30,127 nt of DNA from Deltaproteobacteria bacterium (GCA_016218905.1 JACRCS010000328.1:1-30127); one strand, 5' to 3'; positions 1-8,194 are shown, numbered from the stretch's first letter. The notes: generated by a model from the sequence alone, not told the origin. Numbers and translations are program-made.

Positions 1-127
1 AGGACGTCAAACGAAGGCGAGGGCGTGCATCTGCCGGCCTACAATCCCCCGGCAGGGCGCCCGTTCTGCCTCGTTTGTACCGCGGCGGGTCCAAGGCCTC
101 ACTCTCCGCGGGTGCCTACGCCAGTGA

Positions 128-724
128 TGCGTCAGCGCTGGACAGAACCTGACCGCCTTGCATCTGAACCTGAACATCATCCAGGCCGAGCTCTCCGGCG
201 AGGCCAGGGAGAAGCTCCTCACCAGACTCTCGGATTCCATGGGACTGGTGGAAGAGACGACCGACCACATCCGGGACGTGATGGAGCAGCTCAGACCCCA
301 GGTCCTGGACGACTACGGCTTGATGGCCGCGCTACGCTGGTGCAGCGAGAGGTTTTCGGAGCGTACCGGGATGATCGTCGAGCTCCGTATGGTGGAGCTG
401 AACCATCGCCCGGCGCCAGAGGTTGAGACCGCCGTCTTTCGGGTCGCCCAGGAGGCGCTGGTCAACATCGCCAAGCACGCGGAGGCCGACCGGGTGACGG
501 TGAGCTTGACGGAAAGCGGTGACTCGATTCGAGTGCTCATTGCCGACAACGGACGGGGTTTCGACCCGGCGGCCTTGGTGGACCTGGAGCGCCGCAGGTG
601 GGGGCTCATTACGATGAAGGAGAGGTGCCGGGCCATCGGCGGGCAGATACGGATCGAGTCCGCGCCCGGGCACGGCACCCGCGTCTTCATTGAAATCAAG
701 AAGAACAATCAGGCAGCGCCATGA
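128..724 (+). pseudogene. Sensor histidine kinase (NarX/DegS type), 5' part missing
   Basis: This is the C-terminal part of a HisKA_3/HATPase_c sensor kinase that would phosphorylate the response regulator encoded next. The reading frame is open only from base 128, because a TGA lies at 125-127. It picks up family-like sequence at GQNLTALHLNLNII, just after the place where the phospho-accepting His of the LHDxxGQ box should be. The ATPase domain looks intact: an N-box-like VFRVAQEALVNIAKHA, the G1 box IADNGRGFDP, and a late glycine segment WGLITMKERCRAIGGQ ending GHGTRVFIEI. The stop overlaps the next ATG by 4 bp, as expected for a two-component operon. No sensor domain, membrane segment or H-box is visible in bases 1-127 in any frame. 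This may be a recombination or assembly break near the window edge, or a real pseudogene. Start codon and functionality are uncertain. Confidence 0.75.
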
Positions 725-1377
725 GTATTCGCGTATTCATCGCCGATGATCACCCCGTCGTGCGCGACGGGCTGCGGGCCCTTCTGGAAGCGGAAAGGGA
801 CGTCCGCGTGGTCGGTGAGTGCGCCGACGGTCGGGAGGCAGTGCGTCAGGTCAAAGGGCTGCTCCCGGATGTCGTGATCATGGACCTGGGCATGCCGGAG
901 CTGAACGGGACCGAGGCGACCCGGCAGATTACGGAGGCCAAGCTCGGCACGAAAATCGTCATCCTCTCTATGCACGCGAGCAACGAGCACGTCTTCCGCG
1001 CGTTGCAGGCGGGTGCCCATGGGTACCTCCTCAAGTCCTCGGCGGGGCGCGAAGTCGTGAAGGCCGTGCGCGCGGTCCATGACGGCATGCGCTACATGAG
1101 CGAACGGATCACGGAGGCCGTGATCGACGGCTATGTGCGGCAGGACCGCGCAGCTTCGGCAACCAAGCCGCTCGACCTGCTCAGCCCGAGGGAGAGGGAG
1201 ATCCTGCAACTGGTGGTGGAGGGGAAGACCAGCGCGGAGATTGCCCAGGTTCTCTTCTTATCCCCGAAGACGGTCGAGACCTACCGCTGCCGCTTTATGC
1301 AGAAGCTCGGCGTCGCCGACCTCCCCGGACTGGTCAAATTCGCCATCCGTCACGGGCTGACGACGCTCGACGGCTAG
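721..1377 (+). CDS. NarL/FixJ-family two-component response regulator
   Basis: A 218-residue cytoplasmic transcription regulator. The N-terminal receiver domain has the acidic pair D9-D10, the phospho-acceptor Asp55 in VVIMDLGMPELNG and the conserved Lys105 in HGYLLKSS. The C-terminal LuxR-type helix-turn-helix is seen in LLSPREREILQLVVEG followed by SAEIAQVLFLSPKTVETYR. Length is normal for the family. The ATG overlaps the stop of the kinase gene (ATGA), implying translational coupling to a cognate kinase. It lies upstream of a molybdenum oxidoreductase gene with a 168-base gap, so regulation of that gene is plausible but unproven. The signal sensed cannot be read, because the kinase sensor domain is missing. 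Confidence 0.95.
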   Translation: MSIRVFIADDHPVVRDGLRALLEAERDVRVVGECADGREAVRQVKGLLPDVVIMDLGMPELNGTEATRQITEAKLGTKIVILSMHASNEHVFRALQAGAHGYLLKSSAGREVVKAVRAVHDGMRYMSERITEAVIDGYVRQDRAASATKPLDLLSPREREILQLVVEGKTSAEIAQVLFLSPKTVETYRCRFMQKLGVADLPGLVKFAIRHGLTTLDG

Positions 1378-1454
1378 CCACCGACCCCCTCCGGTCCGGC
1401 GGAAGCGCCATCGTGGTCGAGACCTTCACCTCGCCGCGGGGCACGGCGGGACCC

Positions 1455-1468
1455 TTATGAATTCATAA
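1455..1468. promoter_or_regulatory. Perfect 14-bp AT-rich palindrome upstream of the molybdoenzyme gene
   Basis: TTATGAATTCATAA is a perfect inverted repeat in an otherwise GC-rich gap. It is followed directly by an A-run and lies about 77 bases before the proposed ATG at 1546. It could be an operator or part of a promoter. It does not match the AGCGAGCGCTCGCT operator found elsewhere in the window, so this gene appears to be controlled separately. Confidence 0.4.
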
Positions 1469-1545
1469 AAAAACATGGGTTGAGAGTCGCCCGACCGTCT
1501 TCTATCGTCTCCTCACCGATACAACCAGCCGGAGAGGAGGCGTCC

Positions 1546-3762
1546 ATGGCTACCGAGATCAAGCACTCGCTCTGCTTCTGGTGCAAGCCCCGGTGCAGGC
1601 TCCGGGTCGAGGTGGAGGACAATCGGCTCGTGCGGATCCAGGGCTCGCCGATCAAGGCTTGCCCGCGGAAGTACTGCTCCGACCTCGAGCGTTTCTACCA
1701 TCCGGACCGGCTCACGTACCCGCTCAAGCGGGTCGGCGAAAAGGGCGCCAACAAGTGGCAGCGGATCACCTGGGACGAGGCCCTCAACGAGATTGCGGCC
1801 AAGCTCGCCGAGCTGAAGGCCCGCTATGGGGCGGAGACCCTGGCCGTGTCCCGGGGGACCAGCCGCACGCACGAAGAGTTCACGATGCGCTTCCTGAACC
1901 TCTTCGGGAGCCCGAACCAGTGCGGTCAGGCCCAGATCTGCCACGGCAACTCCGCGGTCGTCGCGACGGCGCTCTTCGGCTGGTGGCCGTACTGGATGAA
2001 CACGGAGAAGCTCGATAGTACGAAGTGCGTGATGCTCATCGGGCGCAACCCGCCCCACACCCACCAGACCATCTGGGAAGGGATCCTCAAGGCGAAGGAG
2101 CGGGGGACGAAGCTCATCGTCGTCGACCCCCGCCGCTGCGAGTCGGCCGAGGCCGCGGACCTCTGGCTGCAGCTCCGGCCGGGCACGGACGCGGCGCTCC
2201 TCCTGGGGATGATCCGGGTGATCATCGAGGAGGGCCTCTACGACCGCGACTTCGTCGCAAAGTGGTGCCACGGCTTCGACGAGCTCGCCGCCCGGTGCAG
2301 GGAGTACCCGCTCCGCCGCGTGTCCGAGATCACGTGGGTGCCGGAGGAGCAGATCGTCGCCGCCGCGCGCATGTTCGCGACCGAGACGCCCTCGTGCGCG
2401 ATGGAGGGGATGGGCGTCGCCCACCAGCCGAACTCCTACTCGCCCATCGCGGCGCGGCACATCATCTCCGCGATCGTCGGGAACGTCGACGTCCCGGGCG
2501 GCGAGGAGCTCATGGGGCCGGCACCGTTCGTCACCGAGCTCGAGATGGAGATGGCAGAGGCGCTCTCCCCCGAGCAGCGCGCGAAGGTCCTCGGGAAGCA
2601 GTTCCGGCTATACACGAACCCCGGCTACGAGCTCATCCAGTCGAACGTCGAGCGGGTGTGGGGGAAGCGCTGCGACATGTTCGGCTACAACCACATCGCC
2701 ACGGCCCCGCTCGTCTACAAGGCGATCGCCGAGAGCGATCCGTACCCCGTCCGCGCGCTCATCACCGTCGCCTCGAACCCCATGGTGACGATCCCGGACA
2801 CGAAGCTCGTCTACAAGGCGCTGAAGAGCCTCGACCTCTACGTCGTCACCGACTACTTCATGACCCCGAGCGCGGCGCTGGCCGACTATGTGCTCCCGGG
2901 CGCCTCGTGGCTCGAGCGGCCCCACCTCTGGAATTACCACAACACGACGCCCGTCCTGCGCGGCGGCGAGGCCGCCCTTCCGCCGTCGGTCCCGGGCAAG
3001 TACGACCGGCGGACCGACTTCGACTTCTGGCGGGGGCTCGCCATCCGCCTCGGCCAGGAGGAGCACTGGCCCTGGAAGACCCTCGAGGAGACGTACGACT
3101 ACCGCCTGGAGCCCACGGGGATGACGTTCCGCCAGCTCGTGGAGCGCGGGAAGTGGACGCCCGGCAGTTCCGAGTACCGGAAGTACGAGAAGACCGGCTT
3201 CGGCACGCCGACGGGGAAGATCGAGCTCTATTCGACCGTCATGGAGGCCCTCGGCTACGACCCGCTGCCCTCCTACAAGGAGCCGCCGGAGAGCCCCACC
3301 CGTACCCCGGAGCTCTCCCGGGAGTACCCCCTGATCCTCATCACCGGCGGCCGCTTCCACCCCTTCTTCCACTCGGAGCACCGGCAGGTGGAGACGCTGC
3401 GGAAGTACTACCCCTGGGCCACCCTTCAGGTGCACCCCGACACGGCGGGCGAGCTCGGCCTCTCGCAAGGCGACTGGGCCTGGATCGAGACCCGGCATGG
3501 GCGCGTCATGCAGAAGGTCCAGCTCTTCGAGGGCATCGACCGCGGCGTGGTCCACGCGCAGCACGGCTGGTGGTACCCGGAGATGCCCGCGGAAGAGCCG
3601 TGGCTCCACGGGGTCTGGATCTCCAACATCAACGTCTGCACATCGAGCGACGAGAGCACCTTCGACGAGGCCCTCGGCTCCTGGCCTCTGCGGACCTTCC
3701 AATGCAAGGTCTACAAGGTACAGACCTTCGGCGGCAGCGGGGCGCCGCCGGTCGTGGCGTAG
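1546..3762 (+). CDS. Molybdopterin oxidoreductase, DMSO-reductase superfamily (acetylene-hydratase-like branch)
   Basis: A 738-residue protein binding a bis-molybdopterin Mo or W cofactor and one [4Fe-4S] cluster. The start at 1546 is preferred because GGAGAGGAGG precedes it by a normal spacing and it puts the cluster motif at the N-terminus; the frame is open upstream to a TTG at 1480. The cluster ligands are Cys10, Cys13, Cys17 and Cys39 (in ACPRK). The probable metal-ligating residue is Cys132 in QICHGNSAV. The cofactor region includes LIVVDPRRCESAEAADLW and GTDAALLLGM, and the C-terminal dinucleotide-binding domain starts near PLILITGGRFHPF. No Tat signal peptide is seen, so it is probably cytoplasmic. 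Overall layout recalls Pelobacter acetylene hydratase, but Lys14 stands where that enzyme has a catalytic Asp beside the second cluster Cys, which favours a redox enzyme. No iron-sulfur partner gene is adjacent. Substrate unknown. Confidence 0.88.
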   Translation: MATEIKHSLCFWCKPRCRLRVEVEDNRLVRIQGSPIKACPRKYCSDLERFYHPDRLTYPLKRVGEKGANKWQRITWDEALNEIAAKLAELKARYGAETLAVSRGTSRTHEEFTMRFLNLFGSPNQCGQAQICHGNSAVVATALFGWWPYWMNTEKLDSTKCVMLIGRNPPHTHQTIWEGILKAKERGTKLIVVDPRRCESAEAADLWLQLRPGTDAALLLGMIRVIIEEGLYDRDFVAKWCHGFDELAARCREYPLRRVSEITWVPEEQIVAAARMFATETPSCAMEGMGVAHQPNSYSPIAARHIISAIVGNVDVPGGEELMGPAPFVTELEMEMAEALSPEQRAKVLGKQFRLYTNPGYELIQSNVERVWGKRCDMFGYNHIATAPLVYKAIAESDPYPVRALITVASNPMVTIPDTKLVYKALKSLDLYVVTDYFMTPSAALADYVLPGASWLERPHLWNYHNTTPVLRGGEAALPPSVPGKYDRRTDFDFWRGLAIRLGQEEHWPWKTLEETYDYRLEPTGMTFRQLVERGKWTPGSSEYRKYEKTGFGTPTGKIELYSTVMEALGYDPLPSYKEPPESPTRTPELSREYPLILITGGRFHPFFHSEHRQVETLRKYYPWATLQVHPDTAGELGLSQGDWAWIETRHGRVMQKVQLFEGIDRGVVHAQHGWWYPEMPAEEPWLHGVWISNINVCTSSDESTFDEALGSWPLRTFQCKVYKVQTFGGSGAPPVVA

Positions 3763-3793
3763 AAGCACGGCGAGACGGACTGTTCCCCCTTGA

Positions 3794-3839
3794 GACCAGG
3801 TGGCCCTCGAGCTCTCCGAGCGAGAGGGCCCACCTGGTC
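3794..3839 (+). terminator. Strong hairpin, probable transcription terminator
   Basis: The arms GACCAGGTGGCCCTC (3794-3808) and GAGGGCCCACCTGGTC (3824-3839) pair with a single bulged base around a 15-base loop, 31 bases after the molybdoenzyme stop. Only a short T-containing stretch follows, so it is not a textbook intrinsic terminator. Its stability and position still suit transcription stop. The rest of 3840-4088 shows nothing I can identify. Confidence 0.65.
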
Positions 3840-4088
3840 TTCGTCACGGTTCCTCATCTGCCCGGAATCCCGGATCGACCTTCTCATCGCCGACACCGGC
3901 GCGGCCACCGCCGCGACGGGCCCTTCAAAGACATGGGGATTCGTCCGGCGCGTCTAGCCGGATCGCCTACTGTCGACGCGGCCCCGTTCCCTTCGCGGGC
4001 CGGCCCAGGCCCGACTCCTCCCGGATTCCCTCGTCGTCCCAATGAGTTGAGTTCCTTCCTGCAAGGCTAGCAGTGGTCCACAAGACTC

Positions 4089-4117
4089 TTGACAAGCGAG
4101 CGTTGGCCCGGTACGTT
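4089..4117 (+). promoter_or_regulatory. Sigma-70-type promoter of operon A
   Basis: TTGACA (4089-4094) is separated by exactly 17 bases from TACGTT (4112-4117). The next base begins a 14-bp palindrome that also lies next to three other promoters in this window. The spacer contains a half-copy of that palindrome, AGCGAGCG at 4095-4102. The promoter would drive transcription of the HAD gene at 4280 with a leader of about 155 bases. Confidence 0.72.
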
Positions 4118-4131
4118 AGCGAGCGCTCGCT
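4118..4131. promoter_or_regulatory. TetR-type operator, site 1
   Basis: AGCGAGCGCTCGCT is a perfect 14-bp palindrome abutting the -10 element, so it would cover the transcription start. A bound repressor would block polymerase. The identical sequence is found at 11417-11430 and one-mismatch forms at 11301-11314 and 16805-16818. Confidence 0.78.
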
Positions 4132-4279
4132 CGACACGTCGAGCGCTCCTACCGTTCCGGCATTTTGCGGGGGCACTAACGTTTTCGACGCGTCACGGTG
4201 CTTGCGAAACGAACGACCAAAGCCGAATCGCCATCCTCAGGACGAACACCGCAACCGCGACCGACAAAAGGAGACCTCC

Positions 4280-4822
4280 ATGCCCTACGACTTCACGGAA
4301 GCAATCGAGCGAGCCAAGAAGATCAAGATGGTCGTATTGGATGTTCACGGTGTGCTCACGACCGGTGTCGTGCTCTACAACGAAGACGGGATGAAGTTTC
4401 AAGCGTTCTGCCACGACGACGGATTCGGCGCGAACTGCCTCATGATGCTGGGGATTGACGTCGCCCTCATGACCCGGAAGTCGAAGATCGTGGAGGTCCG
4501 GGCCGCGGAGGTTGGAATCAAGAGAGTGATCCAGGCCAAGGACAAGATCACGAAGCTCCAGGAGGTGGCGGGGGAGCTCGGCATCGGGTTCGATGAGATC
4601 TGTTTCGTGGGCGACGAGATTATCGACATGGGCGTGATGAAGCAGGTCGGATTTGCCGTTTCGCCAGCCAACGGAGTCCCGGAGGTCCAGGAGGTCTCCC
4701 ACCTGGTCACCCAGCGGGCTGGGGGCCAGGGCGTCCTCCGGGAGTTGGCGGAGTTCATCCTCCGGGCCCAAGGCAAGTGGCAGGGTCTGGTGGACAAGGT
4801 CTCCAGCAAAGGCTGGGGCTAG
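4280..4822 (+). CDS. ppcD: HAD-superfamily protein (KdsC-like), probable phenylphosphate carboxylase delta subunit
   Basis: A 180-residue HAD phosphatase-fold protein of about 19-20 kDa. The start ATG follows AAAGGAGA by a proper spacing. Motif I is DVHGVLTTG, with the nucleophile at Asp21. Motif II Thr is in ALMTRKSK, a Lys lies in IQAKDKITKL, and the acidic motif is FVGDEIIDMGVM. Sequence alone would suggest KDO-8-phosphate phosphatase (KdsC). However, the Thauera aromatica carboxylase has an 18-kDa subunit of this family needed for phenylphosphate-dependent carboxylation, and this gene shares an operator with the carboxylase operon downstream. That makes PpcD the better call. Odd feature: the second Asp of the usual DxD is His23, which in ordinary HAD phosphatases is the general acid/base. 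It is first in operon A, with an acyl-CoA dehydrogenase 45 bases downstream and the other carboxylase subunits about 19 kb away. Confidence 0.72.
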   Translation: MPYDFTEAIERAKKIKMVVLDVHGVLTTGVVLYNEDGMKFQAFCHDDGFGANCLMMLGIDVALMTRKSKIVEVRAAEVGIKRVIQAKDKITKLQEVAGELGIGFDEICFVGDEIIDMGVMKQVGFAVSPANGVPEVQEVSHLVTQRAGGQGVLRELAEFILRAQGKWQGLVDKVSSKGWG

Positions 4823-4867
4823 GCCGCGGGCGTTTCCTCCCGGCCCTCTAGGACATGGAGATTGGCC

Positions 4868-6034
4868 ATGAGCCAGTTCGCGCTCACCGATGAGCAGAAT
4901 GCCCTCGTCCAGTCCGTCCGCCGCGTCGTGAAGGAGAGCGTCGCGCCCCGGGCGGCGCAGATCGACGCCGCGGGGGAGTTCCCGTGGGACATCAAGGAGC
5001 TCTTCGCAGAGCTCGGCTTTTTCGGCGCCGGCATACCGGAGGCTTACGGCGGGACAGATCAGGGCCTCCTCACCGTGTGCCTGATGCTCGAGGAGGTGTC
5101 GAAGGCCTGCGTCACCTCGTCGCTCTTCCTGACCAACCAGGAGCTCTCCTCGACGCCCATCAAGATCGCCGGGACGGAAGCGCAGAAGCAGAAGTATCTG
5201 ACCCGGCTCGCCTCCGGCGAGTGGCTCGGCGGCTTCTGCCTGACGGAGCCCGGCGCCGGGAGCGACGCCGGGAGCATGTCGACCAAGGCGATCAGGGACG
5301 CAAACGCGTGGGTCCTGAACGGCACCAAGTGTTTCATCACCCACGGAGGGGTCGCCGGGCTCTATGTCGTCTTCGCCAAGACGGCCCAGGACCGCGGGGC
5401 GAAGGGGATCAGCGCCTTCCTCGTGGAGGCGGACGTGCCGGGGCTCAAGGTGGGCAAGCACGAGAACAAGATGGGGGTTCGGGGCTCCTCCACGGCGGAG
5501 ATGATCTTCGACGACTGCCGCGTCCCGGCCGGGAACCTCTTGGGAGGCGAGGGGGAGGGCTTCGCCCTCGCCATGGGGACCCTGGACCGGACACGGGCGG
5601 CGGTCGGCGCCCAGGGGCTCGGCATCGCCCAGGGCGCGCTCGACTTCGCGGTGACCTACATGCAGGAGCGCAAGCAGTTCGGCCGCGCCATCGCCTCCTT
5701 TCAGGGGCTGCGATGGATGGTCGCGGACCTCGCAACCGAGATCGAGTGTGCGAGGTCGCTCGTCTACCGCGCCGCCTCCGTCGTGGACGACGAGCTCCGG
5801 CAGGGCAAGACGCGCCTCTCGGCCGACGCGGCCAAGCTCTCGGCCATGGCGAAGCTCAAGGGGACCGACGTGGCCATGCGCGTCACCACGGACGCGGTCC
5901 AGCTGGCCGGCGGGTACGGCTACATGAAGGACTACCCGCTGGAGCGGATGATGCGGGACGCCAAGATCACGCAGATCTGGGAGGGGACGAACCAGATCCA
6001 GCGGGAGGTGATCTCGAGCAAGCTCTTCGGCTAA
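4868..6034 (+). CDS. Acyl-CoA dehydrogenase
   Basis: A 388-residue FAD flavoenzyme that would introduce an alpha-beta double bond into an acyl-CoA and pass electrons to electron-transfer flavoprotein. ATG at 4868 is chosen because GGAG lies 7 bases upstream; an in-frame TTG at 4862 is also possible. Family signatures are clear: GGFCLTEPGAGSDAG, MGVRGSSTAEMIFDDCRVP, ERKQFGRAIASFQG, and IWEGTNQIQREVI with the probable catalytic base Glu372. The thiolase follows after 11 bases. In an aromatic-degradation operon the substrate could be an alicyclic or dicarboxylic acyl-CoA formed after ring reduction, but specificity cannot be read from the motifs. Confidence 0.95.
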   Translation: MSQFALTDEQNALVQSVRRVVKESVAPRAAQIDAAGEFPWDIKELFAELGFFGAGIPEAYGGTDQGLLTVCLMLEEVSKACVTSSLFLTNQELSSTPIKIAGTEAQKQKYLTRLASGEWLGGFCLTEPGAGSDAGSMSTKAIRDANAWVLNGTKCFITHGGVAGLYVVFAKTAQDRGAKGISAFLVEADVPGLKVGKHENKMGVRGSSTAEMIFDDCRVPAGNLLGGEGEGFALAMGTLDRTRAAVGAQGLGIAQGALDFAVTYMQERKQFGRAIASFQGLRWMVADLATEIECARSLVYRAASVVDDELRQGKTRLSADAAKLSAMAKLKGTDVAMRVTTDAVQLAGGYGYMKDYPLERMMRDAKITQIWEGTNQIQREVISSKLFG

Positions 6035-6045
6035 GAGAGACGAAC

Positions 6046-7248
6046 ATGAGAGAAGTCGTGATCGCAGGTTATCTGAGGACGGCCCAGTCGCGCTCGCGGC
6101 CGAACAAACCCGAGGCCGACTGTTTCTATCGTTTCCGTTCCGACGAGCTCCTGGCGAAGCTCCTGCCGGAGGTCGTCGGGCGGGCCGGGATCCAACCGTC
6201 GGACGTGGACGACTTCGTCGTGGGGAGCGCCCTCGGGGTGGGCGAGCAGTGGTCGTTCGGCGGTCGGACGCCCCTCTTCCTGGCCGACTTCCCGGCAAGC
6301 GTCTCCGCCAAGTTCGTGGACCAGCAGTGCGGGTCCTCGATGGCGTGCGTCCACGTCGGGTTCCTGGAGATCGCCTCCGGGACGGCCGACGTGGTCCTGC
6401 TCGGCGGCGTCGAGCACATGACCCGTGTTCCCATGGGCCGCCTGCTCGGCGGGGGATCCGAAGCCGTCGTCTGGAATCGCGACCTGTTCGAGGCCCCGCA
6501 GTACGGCCACTGGGACCTGAAGACCGCCACGAACATGGGGCTCACCGCCGAAGCGCTCGCACGGCAGGACGGCCAGTCCAGGGAGGACCAGGACCACTGG
6601 GCGTTGCGCGCCCACCAGCTGGCCGCGAGGGCGCAGGCCGAGGGGTTCTTCTCGGGTGAGATCCTGCCCATCGAGACGAGCGGGCCCGACGGGGCCCCCG
6701 TGCTCATCGACCGGGACCAGGCCGTGCGCCCCGAGACGAGCCTCGAGGGTCTGGCGGAGCTCCGGCCCGCCTTCCTGGAGGGCGGCGTCGTGACCGCGGG
6801 AAACGCCTCGCCCCTCAACGCGGGCGCGTCGGCCATGGTGCTGATGGCCCGGGAGGAGGCAGAGCGCAGGGGAGTCCGCCCGCTCGCCGCCGTGCGCTCC
6901 ATCGGCTTCGCCGGGGTGGAGCCCGCGTTGATGGGCACCGGCCCTGTGCCCGCCAGCCGAAAGGCGCTGCGCCAGGCGGGCCTCCGGGAGGCCGACGTCG
7001 ATTTCTGGGAGATCAACGAGGCCTTCTGCGCCGTCGTGCTCCACTGCATGAAGGAGCTCGGCCTCGATCCCGAGCGGGTGAACGTGAAGGGCGGCGGCAC
7101 CGCGCTCGGCCACGCGCTGGGGGCCACCGGCATCCGGCTCGTCGGCACGCTCGCCCGGATCCTGCGGGAGAAGGGCGCCCGGTACGGCTGCGCCACCGCC
7201 TGCTGCGGGGGCGGGCAGGGCGTGGCGACGGTGATCGAAGCGATCTGA
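6046..7248 (+). CDS. Thiolase (acetyl-CoA acyltransferase)
   Basis: A 400-residue thiolase that would cleave a 3-oxoacyl-CoA with CoA to give acetyl-CoA. The acyl-accepting Cys95 lies in DQQCGSSMACVHVG. The NEAF box is at residues 324-327, His356 is in GGTALGHALGATG, and the second catalytic Cys386 is in ATACCGGGQG. The long form of this frame runs back inside the dehydrogenase gene; the ATG at 6046 matches the usual family N-terminus (MREVVIAGYLRTAQ). The normal GHPxGxSG motif reads GHALGATG here, so the usual Pro after the His is Ala. It is the first of two distinct thiolases in the window. Confidence 0.94.
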   Translation: MREVVIAGYLRTAQSRSRPNKPEADCFYRFRSDELLAKLLPEVVGRAGIQPSDVDDFVVGSALGVGEQWSFGGRTPLFLADFPASVSAKFVDQQCGSSMACVHVGFLEIASGTADVVLLGGVEHMTRVPMGRLLGGGSEAVVWNRDLFEAPQYGHWDLKTATNMGLTAEALARQDGQSREDQDHWALRAHQLAARAQAEGFFSGEILPIETSGPDGAPVLIDRDQAVRPETSLEGLAELRPAFLEGGVVTAGNASPLNAGASAMVLMAREEAERRGVRPLAAVRSIGFAGVEPALMGTGPVPASRKALRQAGLREADVDFWEINEAFCAVVLHCMKELGLDPERVNVKGGGTALGHALGATGIRLVGTLARILREKGARYGCATACCGGGQGVATVIEAI

Positions 7249-7261
7249 AAGGAGGCGACGG

Positions 7262-7297
7262 CCGTGACGATCGAAGAGGGAGATCTACGGCTATAAA
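7262..7297 (+). other. Possible 11-codon reading frame with strong RBS, leader or remnant
   Basis: AAAGGAGG sits just after the thiolase stop and precedes a GTG at about 7264. The short frame runs into TAA within about a dozen codons, upstream of the dehydrogenase ribosome site AAGGAGAG. It may be a translated leader, a relic of a deleted gene or chance. The coordinates are approximate. Confidence 0.2.
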
Positions 7298-7336
7298 CGG
7301 CGACTTGCCGTCGGATTTCGTGAAGGAGAGTGGGCG

Positions 7337-8194
7337 ATGGGGATCAAGAGCGTGTTGGTGGTGGGACTGGGTCAGATGGGGCGCGGAATCCTCGAAGTCT
7401 GTGCTCAGGCCGGAATGAAGGCGTACGGGTTCGACGTATCGGCGGACTCGATCAAGAACGCGATGGGGTTCATCGAAAAGGACCTGGAGAAGAAAGTCGC
7501 AAAGGGCAAGATACCCGCGCAAACCAAAGCGCAGGTCCTCGAGAACATCGCAATCGTCGACCGGATCGAACAAGCTCGGCACGTCGATCTGGCCATTGAG
7601 GCAGTCTTCGAAGACATGGCGGTGAAGACCGAGGTCTTCAAGCAACTCGACGCGGTCCTCCAGCCCGAAGCGATCATCGCTTCCAACACCTCTGCGCTGC
7701 CGGCCACTCCCATGGCCGCCGCCACCAAGAGGCCGGACAAATTCATCATCATCCACTTTCACCAGCCGCCGACGGTCATGAGGCTCGTGGAGGTGGTCCG
7801 CGCCCTCCAGACCAGCGACGAGACGGCAGAGGTCGCCCGCGATTTCTGTAAGGGAATCGACAAGGATGCGGTGGACATCCGAGTGGACTGCCCCGGGTTC
7901 CTCACCAACCGGACCCTTCTTCCCGCCCTCAATGAGGCGATCTACGCCCTTTACGAGGGAGTGGCGACGAAGGAGGACATCGACCTCGCCCACAAGTCCG
8001 GGCTCAACTGGCCCATGGGACCGCTGGCCCTGTGCGACTTCATCGGACTGGACACCCTGCTCCACATCCTGGAGTACCTCCATGACCGAAGGGGAGGCGA
8101 CAAGTACCTCCCTTGCCCGCTGCTCCGCAACCTGGTGGCCGCGGGGCACCTGGGCGTGAAGTCCAAGAAGGGGTTCTTCGACTACGGGAACTAG
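7337..8194 (+). CDS. 3-hydroxyacyl-CoA dehydrogenase, NAD-dependent
   Basis: A 285-residue enzyme of the FadB2/PaaH/Hbd type, oxidising a 3-hydroxyacyl-CoA to the 3-oxo form with NAD. The Rossmann loop is VGLGQMGRGI (G10, G12, G15). The substrate-binding region has SNTSALP, and the catalytic His140 is in IIIHFHQPPTVMRLVEVV, where LVEV carries the partner Glu. The C-terminal domain shows WPMGPLALCDFIGLD and ends GVKSKKGFFDY, both typical. AAGGAGAG lies 7 bases before the ATG. It is followed after 42 bases by the hydratase pseudogene, so the operon carries a beta-oxidation set of dehydrogenase, thiolase, hydroxyacyl-CoA dehydrogenase and (damaged) hydratase. Confidence 0.95.
   Translation: MGIKSVLVVGLGQMGRGILEVCAQAGMKAYGFDVSADSIKNAMGFIEKDLEKKVAKGKIPAQTKAQVLENIAIVDRIEQARHVDLAIEAVFEDMAVKTEVFKQLDAVLQPEAIIASNTSALPATPMAAATKRPDKFIIIHFHQPPTVMRLVEVVRALQTSDETAEVARDFCKGIDKDAVDIRVDCPGFLTNRTLLPALNEAIYALYEGVATKEDIDLAHKSGLNWPMGPLALCDFIGLDTLLHILEYLHDRRGGDKYLPCPLLRNLVAAGHLGVKSKKGFFDYGN

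Noticed and set aside
2025..4070. A 681-codon plus-strand open frame across the molybdoenzyme gene
   Set aside because: Its translation is Arg/Pro/Gly-rich low-complexity sequence in another frame of a clear molybdoenzyme gene, as is usual in high-GC DNA.
4280..4822. Assignment as KdsC (KDO-8-phosphate phosphatase)
   Set aside because: The second catalytic Asp is His, no lipopolysaccharide genes are nearby, and the operator links it to the phenylphosphate carboxylase operon.
4193..6298. A 701-codon minus-strand open frame
   Set aside because: It is antisense to the HAD and acyl-CoA dehydrogenase genes, both of which carry clear motifs; its own translation has none.
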